From: JBAXEO01 sp963789515 | Lineage (GTDB): Bacteria; Actinomycetota; Coriobacteriia; Anaerosomatales; JAAXUF01 | Assembly: GCA_963789515.1 (NCBI GenBank) | Contig: CAWBKW010000002.1 | Span: 372,001-436,000 of the forward strand | DNA length: 64,000 nucleotides | Direction: 5' to 3' | Part shown: positions 37,572 to 46,071 of the stretch, piece by piece | How positions within the stretch are numbered: position 1 is the first letter of the stretch | Layout of the letters: each line of letters opens with the position of its first letter | Made by a program: the position numbers and the translations under genes | Notes under the pieces: generated by a model | Database searches by the model: none | What the model saw: the letters and a program-made list of their open reading frames with translations, nothing else | What the model was told of the DNA's origin: nothing

Positions 37572-38456
37572 ATGAGTTCCATTCGACGTGTTGCCGGCAG
37601 CTTCGAGAGCAGGCCGACCCGTGAAGGAGCCGGCGTGCATCTCCGCCGGGTGTTCGGGTACGACCAGGTGCCGCTGTTCGACCCGTTCCTGATGATGGAT
37701 GACTTCCGCTCGGACGAGCCGGAGCACTTCCGCAAGGGCTTCCCTTGGCATCCTCACCGCGGCATCGAAACGGTGACGTACCTCCTGCGCGGTGACGTCG
37801 AGCATGCCGACAGCATGGGCAACGCGGGAGTCATCGGCTCGGGGTGCGCCCAGTGGATGACCGCCGGTTGCGGCATCGTGCATCAGGAGATGCCGCTTGG
37901 CGACGAGGCCGGCGTTCTCGAGGGCTTCCAGCTCTGGGTGAACCTGCCCGCAGCGGACAAGCTGATGCCGCCGCGCTACCAGGGCGTCTCCGACGACCAG
38001 ATACCGCTTCTTGCGGTGCGCGGCGGCACCCTCATCCGGGTCATCGCCGGCGAGGTGGACGGCGTGCGCGGGCCCGTAGAGGGAATCGTCACGGATCCGG
38101 AGTATCTGGACGTGACCGTCCCGGTGGGCGCTTCCTTCACGCACGAGACCGAGCTCGGCCACACCGTCTTCGCCTACGTGATCGCGGGACGTGCCTGCTT
38201 CGCCGAGGATCCCGTCGCGGCCCCGGAGGCCGAGTGCGCGGCCGATGGCACCGCCGTGCTTTTCGGTGATGGAGACCGGGTGATCGTCCGCGCGGTCGGC
38301 GACACGCCGGTTCGGTTCCTGCTCGTTTCGGGTCGCCCGCTGGGTGAGCCGGTCGCCTGGGGCGGCCCCATCGTCATGAACACCCAAGAGGAGCTACGCG
38401 CGGCATTCCAGGAACTTGAAGATGGCACGTTCACCGACCTCAAGGAGCGGAGCTGA
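37572..38456 (+). CDS. Pirin family protein
   Basis: A bicupin of 294 residues starting MSSIRRVAGSFESRPTREGA. The N-terminal cupin has the iron ligands in FPWHPHRGIETVTYLLRG and GIVHQEMP, with WMTAGCGIVHQE in the pirin signature position. The C-terminal cupin is intact (GASFTHETELGHTVFAYVIA). Bacterial pirins may act as quercetinases or as redox-sensing regulators. The substrate is not predictable. Frame is continuous. Confidence 0.9.
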   Translation: MSSIRRVAGSFESRPTREGAGVHLRRVFGYDQVPLFDPFLMMDDFRSDEPEHFRKGFPWHPHRGIETVTYLLRGDVEHADSMGNAGVIGSGCAQWMTAGCGIVHQEMPLGDEAGVLEGFQLWVNLPAADKLMPPRYQGVSDDQIPLLAVRGGTLIRVIAGEVDGVRGPVEGIVTDPEYLDVTVPVGASFTHETELGHTVFAYVIAGRACFAEDPVAAPEAECAADGTAVLFGDGDRVIVRAVGDTPVRFLLVSGRPLGEPVAWGGPIVMNTQEELRAAFQELEDGTFTDLKERS

Positions 38457-38530
38457 GGCAGGCTTCGCGCTGCCGGTGTCGTACTACTCGGTTGAATGCG
38501 ACGTAGCCGCAGACAACCGCAGGGGGACTC

Positions 38531-38915
38531 ATGCCCGTCAACGTGCTCGTCGGTCTCGGCTCGCTGCTCGTCGCACTCGTGCTGTACTCGGTCGGCACCT
38601 GGACCGCGTTTCGCCGGAAGGGGTTCGGCGTCACGCAGGTCGTGACGTTGTGGTTGGGGTTCGCCTTCGACGTCATGGCGACGACATCGATGGCGTGGCG
38701 CATCGGTCGTTTGGATTTCGACACACCCACCGGCGCACTCCACACGACCCTGGCGCTTGCTCGTGATGGCCGGGATGGCGATCAGTGCCGCGGTCGGAAC
38801 CTACGCATGGAGCAAGCAGGACGGTCAGCTCGGCGCGAAGATGGCACGGATCATCCCGCTGCCCTGGGCGCTCTGGCTGGCGATGTTCGTGTGGGGGCTC
38901 TCGTCCAAGCGCTGA
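38531..38915 (+). CDS. Small four-helix membrane protein, TIGR03987/HsmA-like (one frameshift)
   Basis: 127 residues after repair of a shift near 38758 (one extra base after an ACCCTGGCG context). The four membrane segments are VLVGLGSLLVALVLYSVGTW, TQVVTLWLGFAFDVMATTSM, HTTLALLVMAGMAISAAVG and PLPWALWLAMFVWGL. TTSMAWRIGR and GALHTTLA match the HsmA (TIGR03987) pattern, from proteins of unknown function found in many Firmicutes. The N-terminal half and the end are both recognisable, so the gene is real despite the broken frame. Confidence 0.65.
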
Positions 38916-38937
38916 GCCGCCTGCCCGGTGCGTTGCC

Positions 38938-39856
38938 CTATGCCGGTCGGGCGACGAGCGCGCTCGCGATTCGGGCGGCGAGTCGCACGTTGTGGTAGAC
39001 CAGCTGCTTGTTGGCCTCCTCGCTGGCGCCACCCGAGAGCTCGTGGATACGTGCGAGCAGGAACGGCGTCACGGCTTTGCCGTGGACGTCGGCAGCGGCC
39101 GCCTCGGCGAGCGCCGTCGCGGTCCACGCCTCGACATCCGTCGGGACAAGCTCGTGCTCTGCCGGTATCGGATTGCGCCACGACGGTACCGCCTCCGATG
39201 CCCAGCGCGCGCCGTACGTCCAGCACGGCCGCGATCTCCTCGGTCGAGTCCAGTCGCCAGTCGACGGGGAAGCCGCTGGATCGCGTGTAGAACGAGGGGA
39301 AGTCGTCGGTCCTGAAGCCGATGACCGGCACCCCGTGCGTCTCGAGCACCTCCAGTGTCAGACCGATATCGAGCACCGACTTGGCGCCGGCGCACACGAC
39401 GGCGACCTCGGTTCGGCCCAGTTCGAGCAGGTCCGCCGAGATGTCCATGGTCAGTTCGGCTCCACGGTGCGCCCCGCCGATGCCGCCCGTGGCGAACACG
39501 CGGATCCCCGCGAGGGCCGCCGCCAGCATCGTCCCGGCGACCGTCGTGGCGCCGTCGGTTCCTGTGGCAAGCAGTACCGGGATGTCACGGCGCGATGCCT
39601 TGGCGATTCCCTTCGTGGTCCCGAGGTGCTCGATCTCGGACCCCGAGAGGCCCACCTTGAGGCGCCCGCCGAGGATCGCGATGGTCGCCGGGGTAACACC
39701 CTCTTCGCGGGCGATGCGTTCACACTCCCGCGCGCACTCGACGTTGGCCGGGTAGGGGAATCCGTGGCTGATGATCGTCGACTCCAGCGCGATCACCGGT
39801 CCACCGTCGTCCAGGGCACTGCGGACCTCGGCCGAGCAGGACAGGTAGTCGTTCAC
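38938..39856 (-). CDS. psuG: Pseudouridine-5'-phosphate glycosidase (one frameshift)
   Basis: Reversibly cleaves pseudouridine 5'-phosphate to uracil and ribose 5-phosphate. Starts MNDYLSCSAEVRSALDDGGP. The signature regions are ALESTIISHGFPYPANVECA (Lys/Glu active site region), FATGGIGGAHRGAELTMDIS and VVCAGAKSVLDIGLTLEVL. The frame shifts near 39175 in the segment GGGTVVA, after which PIPAEHELVPTDVEAWTATAL and GGASEEANKQLVYHNVRLAA follow in the other frame. One extra base explains it. The length is about 305 after repair, the normal size. The start overlaps the stop of psuK by 4 bases. Confidence 0.92.
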
Positions 39857-40827
39857 GAGAGGATCTCCTTCATCGCCGAGCGAATCGCGGACAGATCGAT
39901 CGACTCACTCACGGTCCTTGTGCTCGCGAGAGCCGCTGCCGCCATAGCCGATCCCAATGCGGCGCACTCCAGCAATGTCATCCCCTGGAGTGTGCCGAGG
40001 GCGACGCCTGCCGTGAACGCGTCGCCGGCCCCGGTCGCGTTGGCGATGCGGACGGACGGGGCGCCGAGCCTCACCGTCGCCGCCGCGTCTTGCGCGAGGA
40101 CTCCGAGCGGCCCGAGCGTCACGAACACGCGCTGCACGCCGAGCGCGAGCAGGTCTACGCCTGCACGCGTGACCTCGCTCTCAATCGTGGGGTCCACCTT
40201 GCGGCCGAGGATCACACCCGCCTCGAGCGCGTTGAGTTTCAGCGTGTGAACGTGGGAGAGCGCGCCCTCGGCTCGAGACGCTTTCGAGGCGGACACGGGA
40301 TCGAGGAGCAGCTTGGCCGAGGACTCCCGGGCCAGCCAGCGGAGGGACTCCTGAGGCAGGTTCGTGTCGGCTACGATCAGGTCCGCCGAGCCGAGCAGCT
40401 CTGTCCGATCGGCAAGTACCGCTGGGGTCAGAGCGTCGAGGGCGCGCATGTCCGAGACCGCGGACGCCAGGTTCCCGTCCTCGTCGAGGACTGCCAGGTA
40501 GCGGGAGCCCGGCACGTGCTCGACGGACAGCGAGGTGTCGGCGAGGATGCCGTCGCGGCGGCACTCCTCGGCAAGGTGGAGGCCGCTCGCATCGGACCCG
40601 AACGCGGTGATGAGATGGGTCTCGATCCCGAGGCGCGCAAGGTTCTCGGCGATGTTGCGCGCCACGCCGCCGGGAGACTCCTCGATCCTGCCCGGGTTCG
40701 AGTCTTGGGGGATGAACCGCGCGTCCGAGAAGCCGAACACGTCGAGGTTCGCCCCGCCGACCACCACGATTCGTCCGGTCGGCGGGGTCGCACGGGTGCC
40801 GCGTCGCGTGCTCGGCGCTCCTCTCAC
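39853..40827 (-). CDS. psuK: PfkB-family carbohydrate kinase, probable pseudouridine kinase
   Basis: 324 residues from GTG 40827, preceded by a strong GAGGAGAGGAGG box. The PfkB pattern is present: GRIVVVGGANLDVFGFSD, SPGGVARNIAENLARLG, and the C-terminal ATP-binding signature IANATGAGDAFTAGVALG with its catalytic aspartate. Overlap with psuG makes pseudouridine kinase the best call: PsuK makes pseudouridine 5'-phosphate, which PsuG splits. A psuT transporter is not seen beside them. Confidence 0.88.
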   Translation of the reverse strand: MRGAPSTRRGTRATPPTGRIVVVGGANLDVFGFSDARFIPQDSNPGRIEESPGGVARNIAENLARLGIETHLITAFGSDASGLHLAEECRRDGILADTSLSVEHVPGSRYLAVLDEDGNLASAVSDMRALDALTPAVLADRTELLGSADLIVADTNLPQESLRWLARESSAKLLLDPVSASKASRAEGALSHVHTLKLNALEAGVILGRKVDPTIESEVTRAGVDLLALGVQRVFVTLGPLGVLAQDAAATVRLGAPSVRIANATGAGDAFTAGVALGTLQGMTLLECAALGSAMAAAALASTRTVSESIDLSAIRSAMKEILS

Positions 40828-40993
40828 CCCCGCCTCCTCTCCTCGCCGGACTTCGGTTCAAGCATGGCACCGGATCAGGGGGACTGCCAGCATCACGCTC
40901 TCGGAGCACTTCTTGGGCTGTGCGCGCCCGTGGTGCGAACTGCTACCATGATGCCCGCATGTTCAGACACGAGCGCCTCGAATGGAGAGCTTC

Positions 40994-41452
40994 ATGAGCA
41001 ACGGCCCCGTCGGCGACCCCATCTTTCCGGGTCCTCCCGCTGTCCCGCCTGCACCAGGACATCCGCAGCACCCGAAGCATCACGACGCCGCGCATGACTG
41101 GGTCGTCATCCACCGTGGGGGCGAGGGCTCCAAGGCCCACGTGCAGTCCCTTGAGCACAAGCTGGTCAAGGCCAAGATCCCGGCGCGGGTCGAACACGAT
41201 GACGAGCATCGCGTCGTCCTCGAGGTCCCCCGCGAGCATGAGGCCGAAGCCAAGAAGGTCATCGGCTCGGATCAGGTCTCGGGTGTGGGCGAGAAGGCTC
41301 ATCAGACCGGTGAAGAGCGCATGGAGGCTGCAGAGCAGGCCGAACTCACGGGCGCGTTCAAGGCCTCGACGACCCGCTGGGTCCTGATCGTCGTCGCGAT
41401 CGCGGTGTTCTTCCTGCTCGTCGTAGGGCTGATACCGTTCTTCACCAGGTAG
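40994..41452 (+). CDS. C-terminally anchored protein of unknown function (DUF2007-like)
   Basis: ATG 40994 is chosen because a GGAGAG box sits just upstream; an earlier ATG at 40982 would overlap that box. 152 residues: a Pro/His-rich N-terminus (GPPAVPPAPGHPQHPKHH), a small alpha/beta domain (DWVVIHRGGEGSKAHVQSLE, KIPARVEHDDEHRVVLEV) that resembles DUF2007-type signal-transducing domains, and one C-terminal membrane segment (WVLIVVAIAVFFLLVVGLIP). The assignment of the middle domain is an inference from secondary structure, not a firm match. Confidence 0.6.
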   Translation: MSNGPVGDPIFPGPPAVPPAPGHPQHPKHHDAAHDWVVIHRGGEGSKAHVQSLEHKLVKAKIPARVEHDDEHRVVLEVPREHEAEAKKVIGSDQVSGVGEKAHQTGEERMEAAEQAELTGAFKASTTRWVLIVVAIAVFFLLVVGLIPFFTR

Positions 41453-41499
41453 GCGAGCCGGCGCACAACCCTCATGAGCCTGACGGGTGACCCGGAGGT

Positions 41500-41633
41500 A
41501 GCCAAAGCCGTCTGCCGTGTGTTACCATGCGTCCGTGGGTCCGTAGGGGACCCGTTTTGCGGCGTGAGTTCCGCAACGTGCGGTATTCGCGTCGCTTGGT
41601 TTTTGCCCTGCGGGGCAGGAGAGTGAGTTTCAA
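41500..41633 (+). promoter_or_regulatory. Long 5' leader of the cold-shock gene
   Basis: About 110-130 untranslated bases lie before the cold-shock gene. They contain a hairpin with GGGTCC-GTAG-GGGACCC (41537-41553) followed by GTTTT, which looks like a terminator or attenuator stem. The Shine-Dalgarno GGGGCAGGAGAG lies at about 41613-41624. Long structured leaders are a known feature of cspA-type genes, so temperature-dependent control by RNA structure is plausible. Confidence 0.45.
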
Positions 41634-41837
41634 ATGGCTGAAGGTACTGTGAAGTGGTTCAACGCTGACAAGGGCTACGGCTTCATCTCGCGCGAGGATG
41701 GCGACGATCTGTTCGTCCACTTCTCCGAGATCCAGACCGATGGCTTCAAGACCCTCGACGAGGGCCAGGCCGTGACGTTCGACGTCACCACCGGTCAGAA
41801 CGGCAAGCTGCAGGCCACGAAGGTCTACGCCAAGTAG
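41634..41837 (+). CDS. csp: Cold-shock protein
   Basis: A 67-residue single-domain cold-shock protein. It starts MAEGTVKWFNADKGYGFISR with RNP-1 (KGYGFIS) and RNP-2 (LFVHFSEI), the RNA-binding motifs of the fold. It acts as an RNA chaperone. A terminator follows 27 bases later, so it is monocistronic. Confidence 0.97.
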   Translation: MAEGTVKWFNADKGYGFISREDGDDLFVHFSEIQTDGFKTLDEGQAVTFDVTTGQNGKLQATKVYAK

Positions 41838-41863
41838 AACTGCTTCGCTGCATAGCTTTACCG

Positions 41864-41902
41864 AGAGCGGCGGTCCCGAAAGGGACCGTCGCTCTGCTTT
41901 TC
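41864..41902 (+). terminator. Intrinsic terminator after the cold-shock gene
   Basis: AGAGCGGCGGTCCC pairs with GGGACCGTCGCTCT (one G-T pair) across a GAAA loop, followed by GCTTTT. Strong terminator. Confidence 0.9.
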
Positions 41903-41990
41903 GCGCGTGACCTTGTCACCCGTGCAGGAGGACCGGCCGAAACGGGCATGAAGTACCGAGACTTCCCCTTCTGACCTAAGGAGACACTCA

Positions 41991-42362
41991 ATGAGCGACT
42001 TCGTCTACCTCACTAGCGTCGATGGTCTGGACGACGGACAGATGAAGCAGGCCGAGGCGGGCGGTCACGAGTTCCTGGTCGCGCGGGTCGGTGGTGACTA
42101 CTTCGTGTCTGACGCCCGCTGCCCGCACCTCCACGGACACCTCGCGAAGGGTACGCTCGAAGGGACCGTTCTGACCTGCCCGGTGCACCATTCTCAGTTC
42201 GATCTCACCGACGGCGCCGTCGTGCGATGGACGGACTTCACCGGCGCGGTCAAGAGCGTCGCCGAGTTCGCTCGCCATGCTCGGCCGCTCCGCGTCTATG
42301 AGTTCAGTCTTGAGGGGTCAGAGCTCTCGGTCGGCCCGCAGAAGACGCCGGCAGCCGACTGA
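41991..42362 (+). CDS. Rieske 2Fe-2S ferredoxin
   Basis: A soluble Rieske protein of 123 residues. The cluster ligands are C44 and H46 in ARCPHLHGHLAKG, and C63 and H66 in TCPVHHSQFDLTDG. The small size and lack of a membrane segment fit a biphenyl-dioxygenase-type ferredoxin that passes electrons to an oxygenase or reductase. No oxygenase subunit is adjacent, so the partner is unknown. A CTAAGGAG box precedes the start. Confidence 0.92.
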   Translation: MSDFVYLTSVDGLDDGQMKQAEAGGHEFLVARVGGDYFVSDARCPHLHGHLAKGTLEGTVLTCPVHHSQFDLTDGAVVRWTDFTGAVKSVAEFARHARPLRVYEFSLEGSELSVGPQKTPAAD

Positions 42363-42403
42363 TCGCTCGACGCTCAGCGGCTGCGATGGGCCTCGCATCG
42401 TGA

Positions 42404-43084
42404 CTAGGGCCGGATCTCGACCGGCGTACCCAGCGGGATGAGCGGGTAGAGTTCGTCCACATCGTCATCGCTCAGCGCCAGGCACCCCTCTGTCCAGTCT
42501 CGCTTGGTGCCTCCGCCGTGAATCATGATCTCGCCGCCGAGCTTCGTGTTCCAAGGAGGCTTGCGGTAGTGGCGCACGGCGTCCAGGATCGCGCGTTCCT
42601 CCCGCTTGCCGATCAGCTTCTCGCGAACCCCACGTTCGGCATCCGGGGCGGAGGGATAGGAGAGTCCCAGGGAGAGGTGGTAGCGGCTCTCGGAGTTCTT
42701 GAGGCAGACGTAGAACGCCCCCTCAGGCGTGCTTCCGTCGCCTTCCCGCTCTTTGGGCTTCACGGGATCCCTTCCCAGCGCGATGCGGTACGTCTTGACC
42801 GGCCGCCCGCCCGAGAAGACCGTGAGCGTGCGGCGGGACTTCTCGGCGAGGAGTCTCGGATCGACGAGCGTCTTGGGTAGGGTGCCGCCGATGCGTCCGA
42901 GTGTCGGCGCGGGCTTCTCGGCGAGCCGTTCGGAGTCGACCACGAACGCGGACTCCTTGTCTCGCGAGTCGCTACGCTCGTCGGCGGGAGGCTGTGCCTG
43001 AGCCGAGCGGTTCGCGAGGCGCACAAGCCAGACGAGGCCGAGAGCCGCCAGCACGATGGCCACGATCGAGATGATCCTGCGCAC
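42404..43084 (-). CDS. L,D-transpeptidase (YkuD domain), membrane-anchored
   Basis: GTG 43084 gives a 226-residue protein with an N-terminal membrane anchor (IISIVAIVLAALGLVWLV). The YkuD domain (about 85-225) has TLTVFSGGRPVKTYRIALG and the catalytic signature MIHGGGTKRDWTEGCLAL, with the active cysteine at the end and the histidine in HGGG. It cross-links peptidoglycan or attaches proteins through L,D-bonds. A longer reading upstream to 43150 is possible, but the GTG has an acceptable GGGACTC box. Confidence 0.9.
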   Translation of the reverse strand: MRRIISIVAIVLAALGLVWLVRLANRSAQAQPPADERSDSRDKESAFVVDSERLAEKPAPTLGRIGGTLPKTLVDPRLLAEKSRRTLTVFSGGRPVKTYRIALGRDPVKPKEREGDGSTPEGAFYVCLKNSESRYHLSLGLSYPSAPDAERGVREKLIGKREERAILDAVRHYRKPPWNTKLGGEIMIHGGGTKRDWTEGCLALSDDDVDELYPLIPLGTPVEIRP

Positions 43085-43322
43085 GCCGAGTCCCTTCACC
43101 GATTGCCCACCCAGCGTAGCAGCCAGGACCGTCGAACGCCTCCACAGCACCTGCGATCGGCCGGTGTGGAACGCGATGGTTCGCCTGGAGGATTCTCGGG
43201 CGCAAGCTGCTACGGGCGAGGCGGGTCTCTGCCGATAACCCTGGTGCTAGGATGGATGGCGGAGCGGGATTCCGAGGCTCGGCCTCTGTACCCGCGCGCG
43301 GGATCTTCCCGGGAGGTAATCT

Positions 43323-44069
43323 GTGGCGCTCGAGGGCAACCTCAAGGACTTCTCACTCGCCGACATGTTCAGCCTGCTCGCGTCCGGATCCAAGTCCGGC
43401 GTGCTGCACGTCGAAGGTGCCCGCGGCGAGGGACTCGTGTGCTTCAAGGACGGCGAGGTGTTCTTCGCGTCGTCAGGGGACATGGGCGAGGCGGTCGGCA
43501 AGCGTCTGGCAAGCTCCGGGGTGATCTCGGGCAAGCAGCTTCGCCAGGCCTCGGGGCTGATGAAGATCCAGAAGAAGGACAAGCGCGACCGCAAGCTCGG
43601 TCAGATCCTGGTGGACGAGGGCTATGTGGAAGCCGACGTGCTTGAGCATGCCGTGCGCGACCAGATCGCTGACGCGCTCTTCGACCTGATGCGGTGGGAA
43701 GAGGGCGAGCTTCGTTTCGAGTCTGATGCGGCGTGCGCCGAGGCCGATCTGGGCCTGTCCGTCCCGGTCGACACGGTACTGGCCGACGCTGAGAAGCGGC
43801 TCGAGGTCTGGCACCGCATACGCGAGCGGATACCCACAGGCGACACGCGCTTTGCCATGGCGTCCGAGCCCGGCGCCAAGCCGGTCGACATCCATCTGAA
43901 GCCTCGGGAATGGATGGTCCTGTGCTTCCTGCATGACGGGCGCACCGTCGACGAACTCGCGGAACTCACCGGCTACAACGACTTCGACACCGCGAAGACC
44001 CTGTATGACATGTACTCCGAGGGACTCGTAGTGAAGGTCGGCCCCGCCGGGGAGCCTCTGGCGGAGTAG
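43323..44069 (+). CDS. DUF4388 (PATAN-like) protein, first gene of the chemosensory operon
   Basis: GTG 43323 after GGGAGG; 248 residues. The N-terminal DUF4388 domain (MALEGNLKDFSLADMFSLLA, KSGVLHVEGARGEGLVCFKDG) covers about residues 1-100 and also includes the linker QASGLMKIQKKDKRDRK. A second winged-helix-like part follows (RKLGQILVDEGYVEADVLEHA, EWMVLCFLHDGRTVDELAEL). DUF4388 domains occur in signalling proteins of gliding, pilus and chemosensory systems, including regulators fused to receivers. Its place at the head of the che operon, 3 bases before cheR, supports a signalling role. A specific partner is not known. Confidence 0.8.
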   Translation: MALEGNLKDFSLADMFSLLASGSKSGVLHVEGARGEGLVCFKDGEVFFASSGDMGEAVGKRLASSGVISGKQLRQASGLMKIQKKDKRDRKLGQILVDEGYVEADVLEHAVRDQIADALFDLMRWEEGELRFESDAACAEADLGLSVPVDTVLADAEKRLEVWHRIRERIPTGDTRFAMASEPGAKPVDIHLKPREWMVLCFLHDGRTVDELAELTGYNDFDTAKTLYDMYSEGLVVKVGPAGEPLAE

Positions 44070-44072
44070 GCC

Positions 44073-45614
44073 ATGACGGACTCCGGCAGCGCGCTGAGCA
44101 AGGACCTCACCGTCGAGCAGTTCCAGGAGCTCCGCGACTGGATCCATCGGCACTCCGGCATCTACCTGGGCTCCAGCCGGCTCGACCCCTTGCGCATCTC
44201 GATCGTCTCTCGCGCGACGCGGCTGGGATTGTCCGACCACGTGGACTACTTCGCGCTGCTCAGACACAACGAAGGCGAGTTCAAGGAGCTCATGAACCTC
44301 GTCACCATCAACGAGACGTCCTTCTTCAGGTTCCCCGGTCAGTTCGAGGCGTTGAGCAGCACGGTCGTGCCCGAGATCCTGGAAAGCAAGTCCACGATGA
44401 GTCACTCGTTCCGAGCCTGGTCGGCAGGCTGTTCGACCGGCGAGGAACCGTACACGATCGCGATGTCGCTCCTGGGTTCGGGGCTGAAGGAAGCAGGAAT
44501 CACCCCCGAGGTTCTCGGCACTGACGTGTCGACTCAGGCGCTTGATCGCGCGAGGGCGGCGATCTACCGCGACAGAGCGCTTGCCAGCCTTCCGGCGGAG
44601 GTCGCTCGAACGTGGTTCGATCCGGTTCCCGGCGGGCGTCGGCCTATCAGCAGCGTGCGAGACGTGGTCGACTTCTCCTACCACAACCTCATCAAGGAGC
44701 CCTACCCGCTGATGCTCATGGGGAACTGGGACGTCATCTTCTGCAGGAACGTGACCATCTACTTCAAGTTCGAGTCGACGCGACGCGTCGTGAACAACTT
44801 CTACGAGTCGCTGAACCCCGGAGGCTACCTTTTTGTCGGCCACTCCGAGACGCTCACTTCGATCTCCGACCGTTTCGAAGTCGTCGAGATCGACGGGGTC
44901 TTTCTGTATCGGAAGCCTCGTCCCAAACGCCGGGTCTCCTTCGACGAGGTCCTGGCAGCTCGGGCCCGTGACCGGGGCGCGACCGGTGCGGGGCGGTCCG
45001 TTCGTCAGCGTGACGCCGCTGCGCCGTCGGATCTCACCCCGGCTTCAACCGTGGCGGGTGGTGACGCCGCGGCACACGATGGCACTGGGTCCGAGAGCGC
45101 AGTCGAGTTCATCAGCCAGGCCTATCGGCTGCTGGAAGAGGGAAGGCCCGTGGAGGCCCGGCATGCGGCGGACCGCGCGCTCGCTGAAGACCCGGCGAGT
45201 GTTGCTGCGCTGATCGTTCGTGCGTACACGCATGCCGATGAAGGCGATCTGGACTCGGCCGTAGAGGAAGCACGCAGGGTCCTGGAGATCGATCCGTCTG
45301 AGCCGGCGGCGTACTTCATCCTCGGCCTCATCCATCAGAGGCAGGGGGACCCGGACGCGGCGCTGGAGTCCTTCAGGCGCACGATCGAGGTCGATGGCGG
45401 CTTCGTGCTGGCGCACTTCAACCTCGCCAACCTTCTGAAAGCCCGCGGCGTGTTGGATGAGGCGTGCGTGGAATACCGGAGCACGCTGGACGCCCTCCGG
45501 GCCTCACCGGACGGAGCCTGGACCGCGTTTCTGGGGGGATTCAGCGCCGACCTGCTGGCCCAGACGTGCGAGCGCAGTCTGATAGAGTGTCGAAAGGGAT
45601 CAAGTCGCTCCTAA
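44073..45614 (+). CDS. cheR: CheR-type chemoreceptor methyltransferase with C-terminal TPR domain
   Basis: 513 residues. The CheR N-terminal helical domain (about 8-65) is followed by the SAM-dependent methyltransferase domain: FRAWSAGCSTGEEPYTIAM is the glycine-rich SAM motif, GTDVSTQALDRARAAIY and VIFCRNVTIYF are the following motifs. It methylates glutamates on the MCP. Residues from about 340 hold tetratricopeptide repeats (SQAYRLLEEGRPVEARHAAD, DPASVAALIVRAYTHADEGD, PAAYFILGLIHQRQGDPDAA). CheR-TPR proteins are typical of alternative (non-flagellar) chemosensory systems, where the TPR part governs interactions. Confidence 0.92.
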   Translation: MTDSGSALSKDLTVEQFQELRDWIHRHSGIYLGSSRLDPLRISIVSRATRLGLSDHVDYFALLRHNEGEFKELMNLVTINETSFFRFPGQFEALSSTVVPEILESKSTMSHSFRAWSAGCSTGEEPYTIAMSLLGSGLKEAGITPEVLGTDVSTQALDRARAAIYRDRALASLPAEVARTWFDPVPGGRRPISSVRDVVDFSYHNLIKEPYPLMLMGNWDVIFCRNVTIYFKFESTRRVVNNFYESLNPGGYLFVGHSETLTSISDRFEVVEIDGVFLYRKPRPKRRVSFDEVLAARARDRGATGAGRSVRQRDAAAPSDLTPASTVAGGDAAAHDGTGSESAVEFISQAYRLLEEGRPVEARHAADRALAEDPASVAALIVRAYTHADEGDLDSAVEEARRVLEIDPSEPAAYFILGLIHQRQGDPDAALESFRRTIEVDGGFVLAHFNLANLLKARGVLDEACVEYRSTLDALRASPDGAWTAFLGGFSADLLAQTCERSLIECRKGSSRS

Positions 45615-45675
45615 AGGCCTAACCTCAAGAGGGCGATAACAGGAACGACACGTTCACTACGAGGGGAGTTCCTGC

Positions 45676-46056
45676 ATGGCGAACGCGCGAATTCTCGCGG
45701 TCGACGACAGCCCGACCATCCTCGAGATGATCAAGGCGATCCTGATCTCCGGCGGGTACGACGTGCTCACCGCCGTTGACGGTGCCGAGGCGCTGGAGAC
45801 GGCGCGCGCGGAGTCCCCGGATCTCATCCTGCTCGATGTGATGCTGCCCAAGCTCGATGGGTACCGCGTCTGCCGTCTTCTGAAGTTCGACCAGAAGTAC
45901 AAGGGCATACCGATCATCATGCTCACGGCGAAGACCGAGGAGCAGGCGATGGTCACGGGCATCCGTACCGGCGCGAACCAGTACCTGACCAAGCCGATCG
46001 AGCCCGAGACACTGCTCTCGGCGGTGGCAGAGGAACTGAGCAAGGTCCAAAGCTAG
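45676..46056 (+). CDS. Single-domain response regulator (CheY/PilH-like)
   Basis: A receiver domain of 126 residues with no output domain. Key residues are the acidic pair in AVDDSPTILEMIKA, the phosphorylated aspartate in LILLDVMLPKLDGYR, threonine in IIMLTAKTEEQ and lysine in YLTKPIEPE. It is a candidate phosphate acceptor for the operon CheA. The pilB-like gene starts only 4-16 bases downstream. Its PilG/PilH-like length and position suggest it acts on a non-flagellar output. Confidence 0.92.
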   Translation: MANARILAVDDSPTILEMIKAILISGGYDVLTAVDGAEALETARAESPDLILLDVMLPKLDGYRVCRLLKFDQKYKGIPIIMLTAKTEEQAMVTGIRTGANQYLTKPIEPETLLSAVAEELSKVQS

Positions 46057-46071
46057 CGGGTGGGGGAGTGC

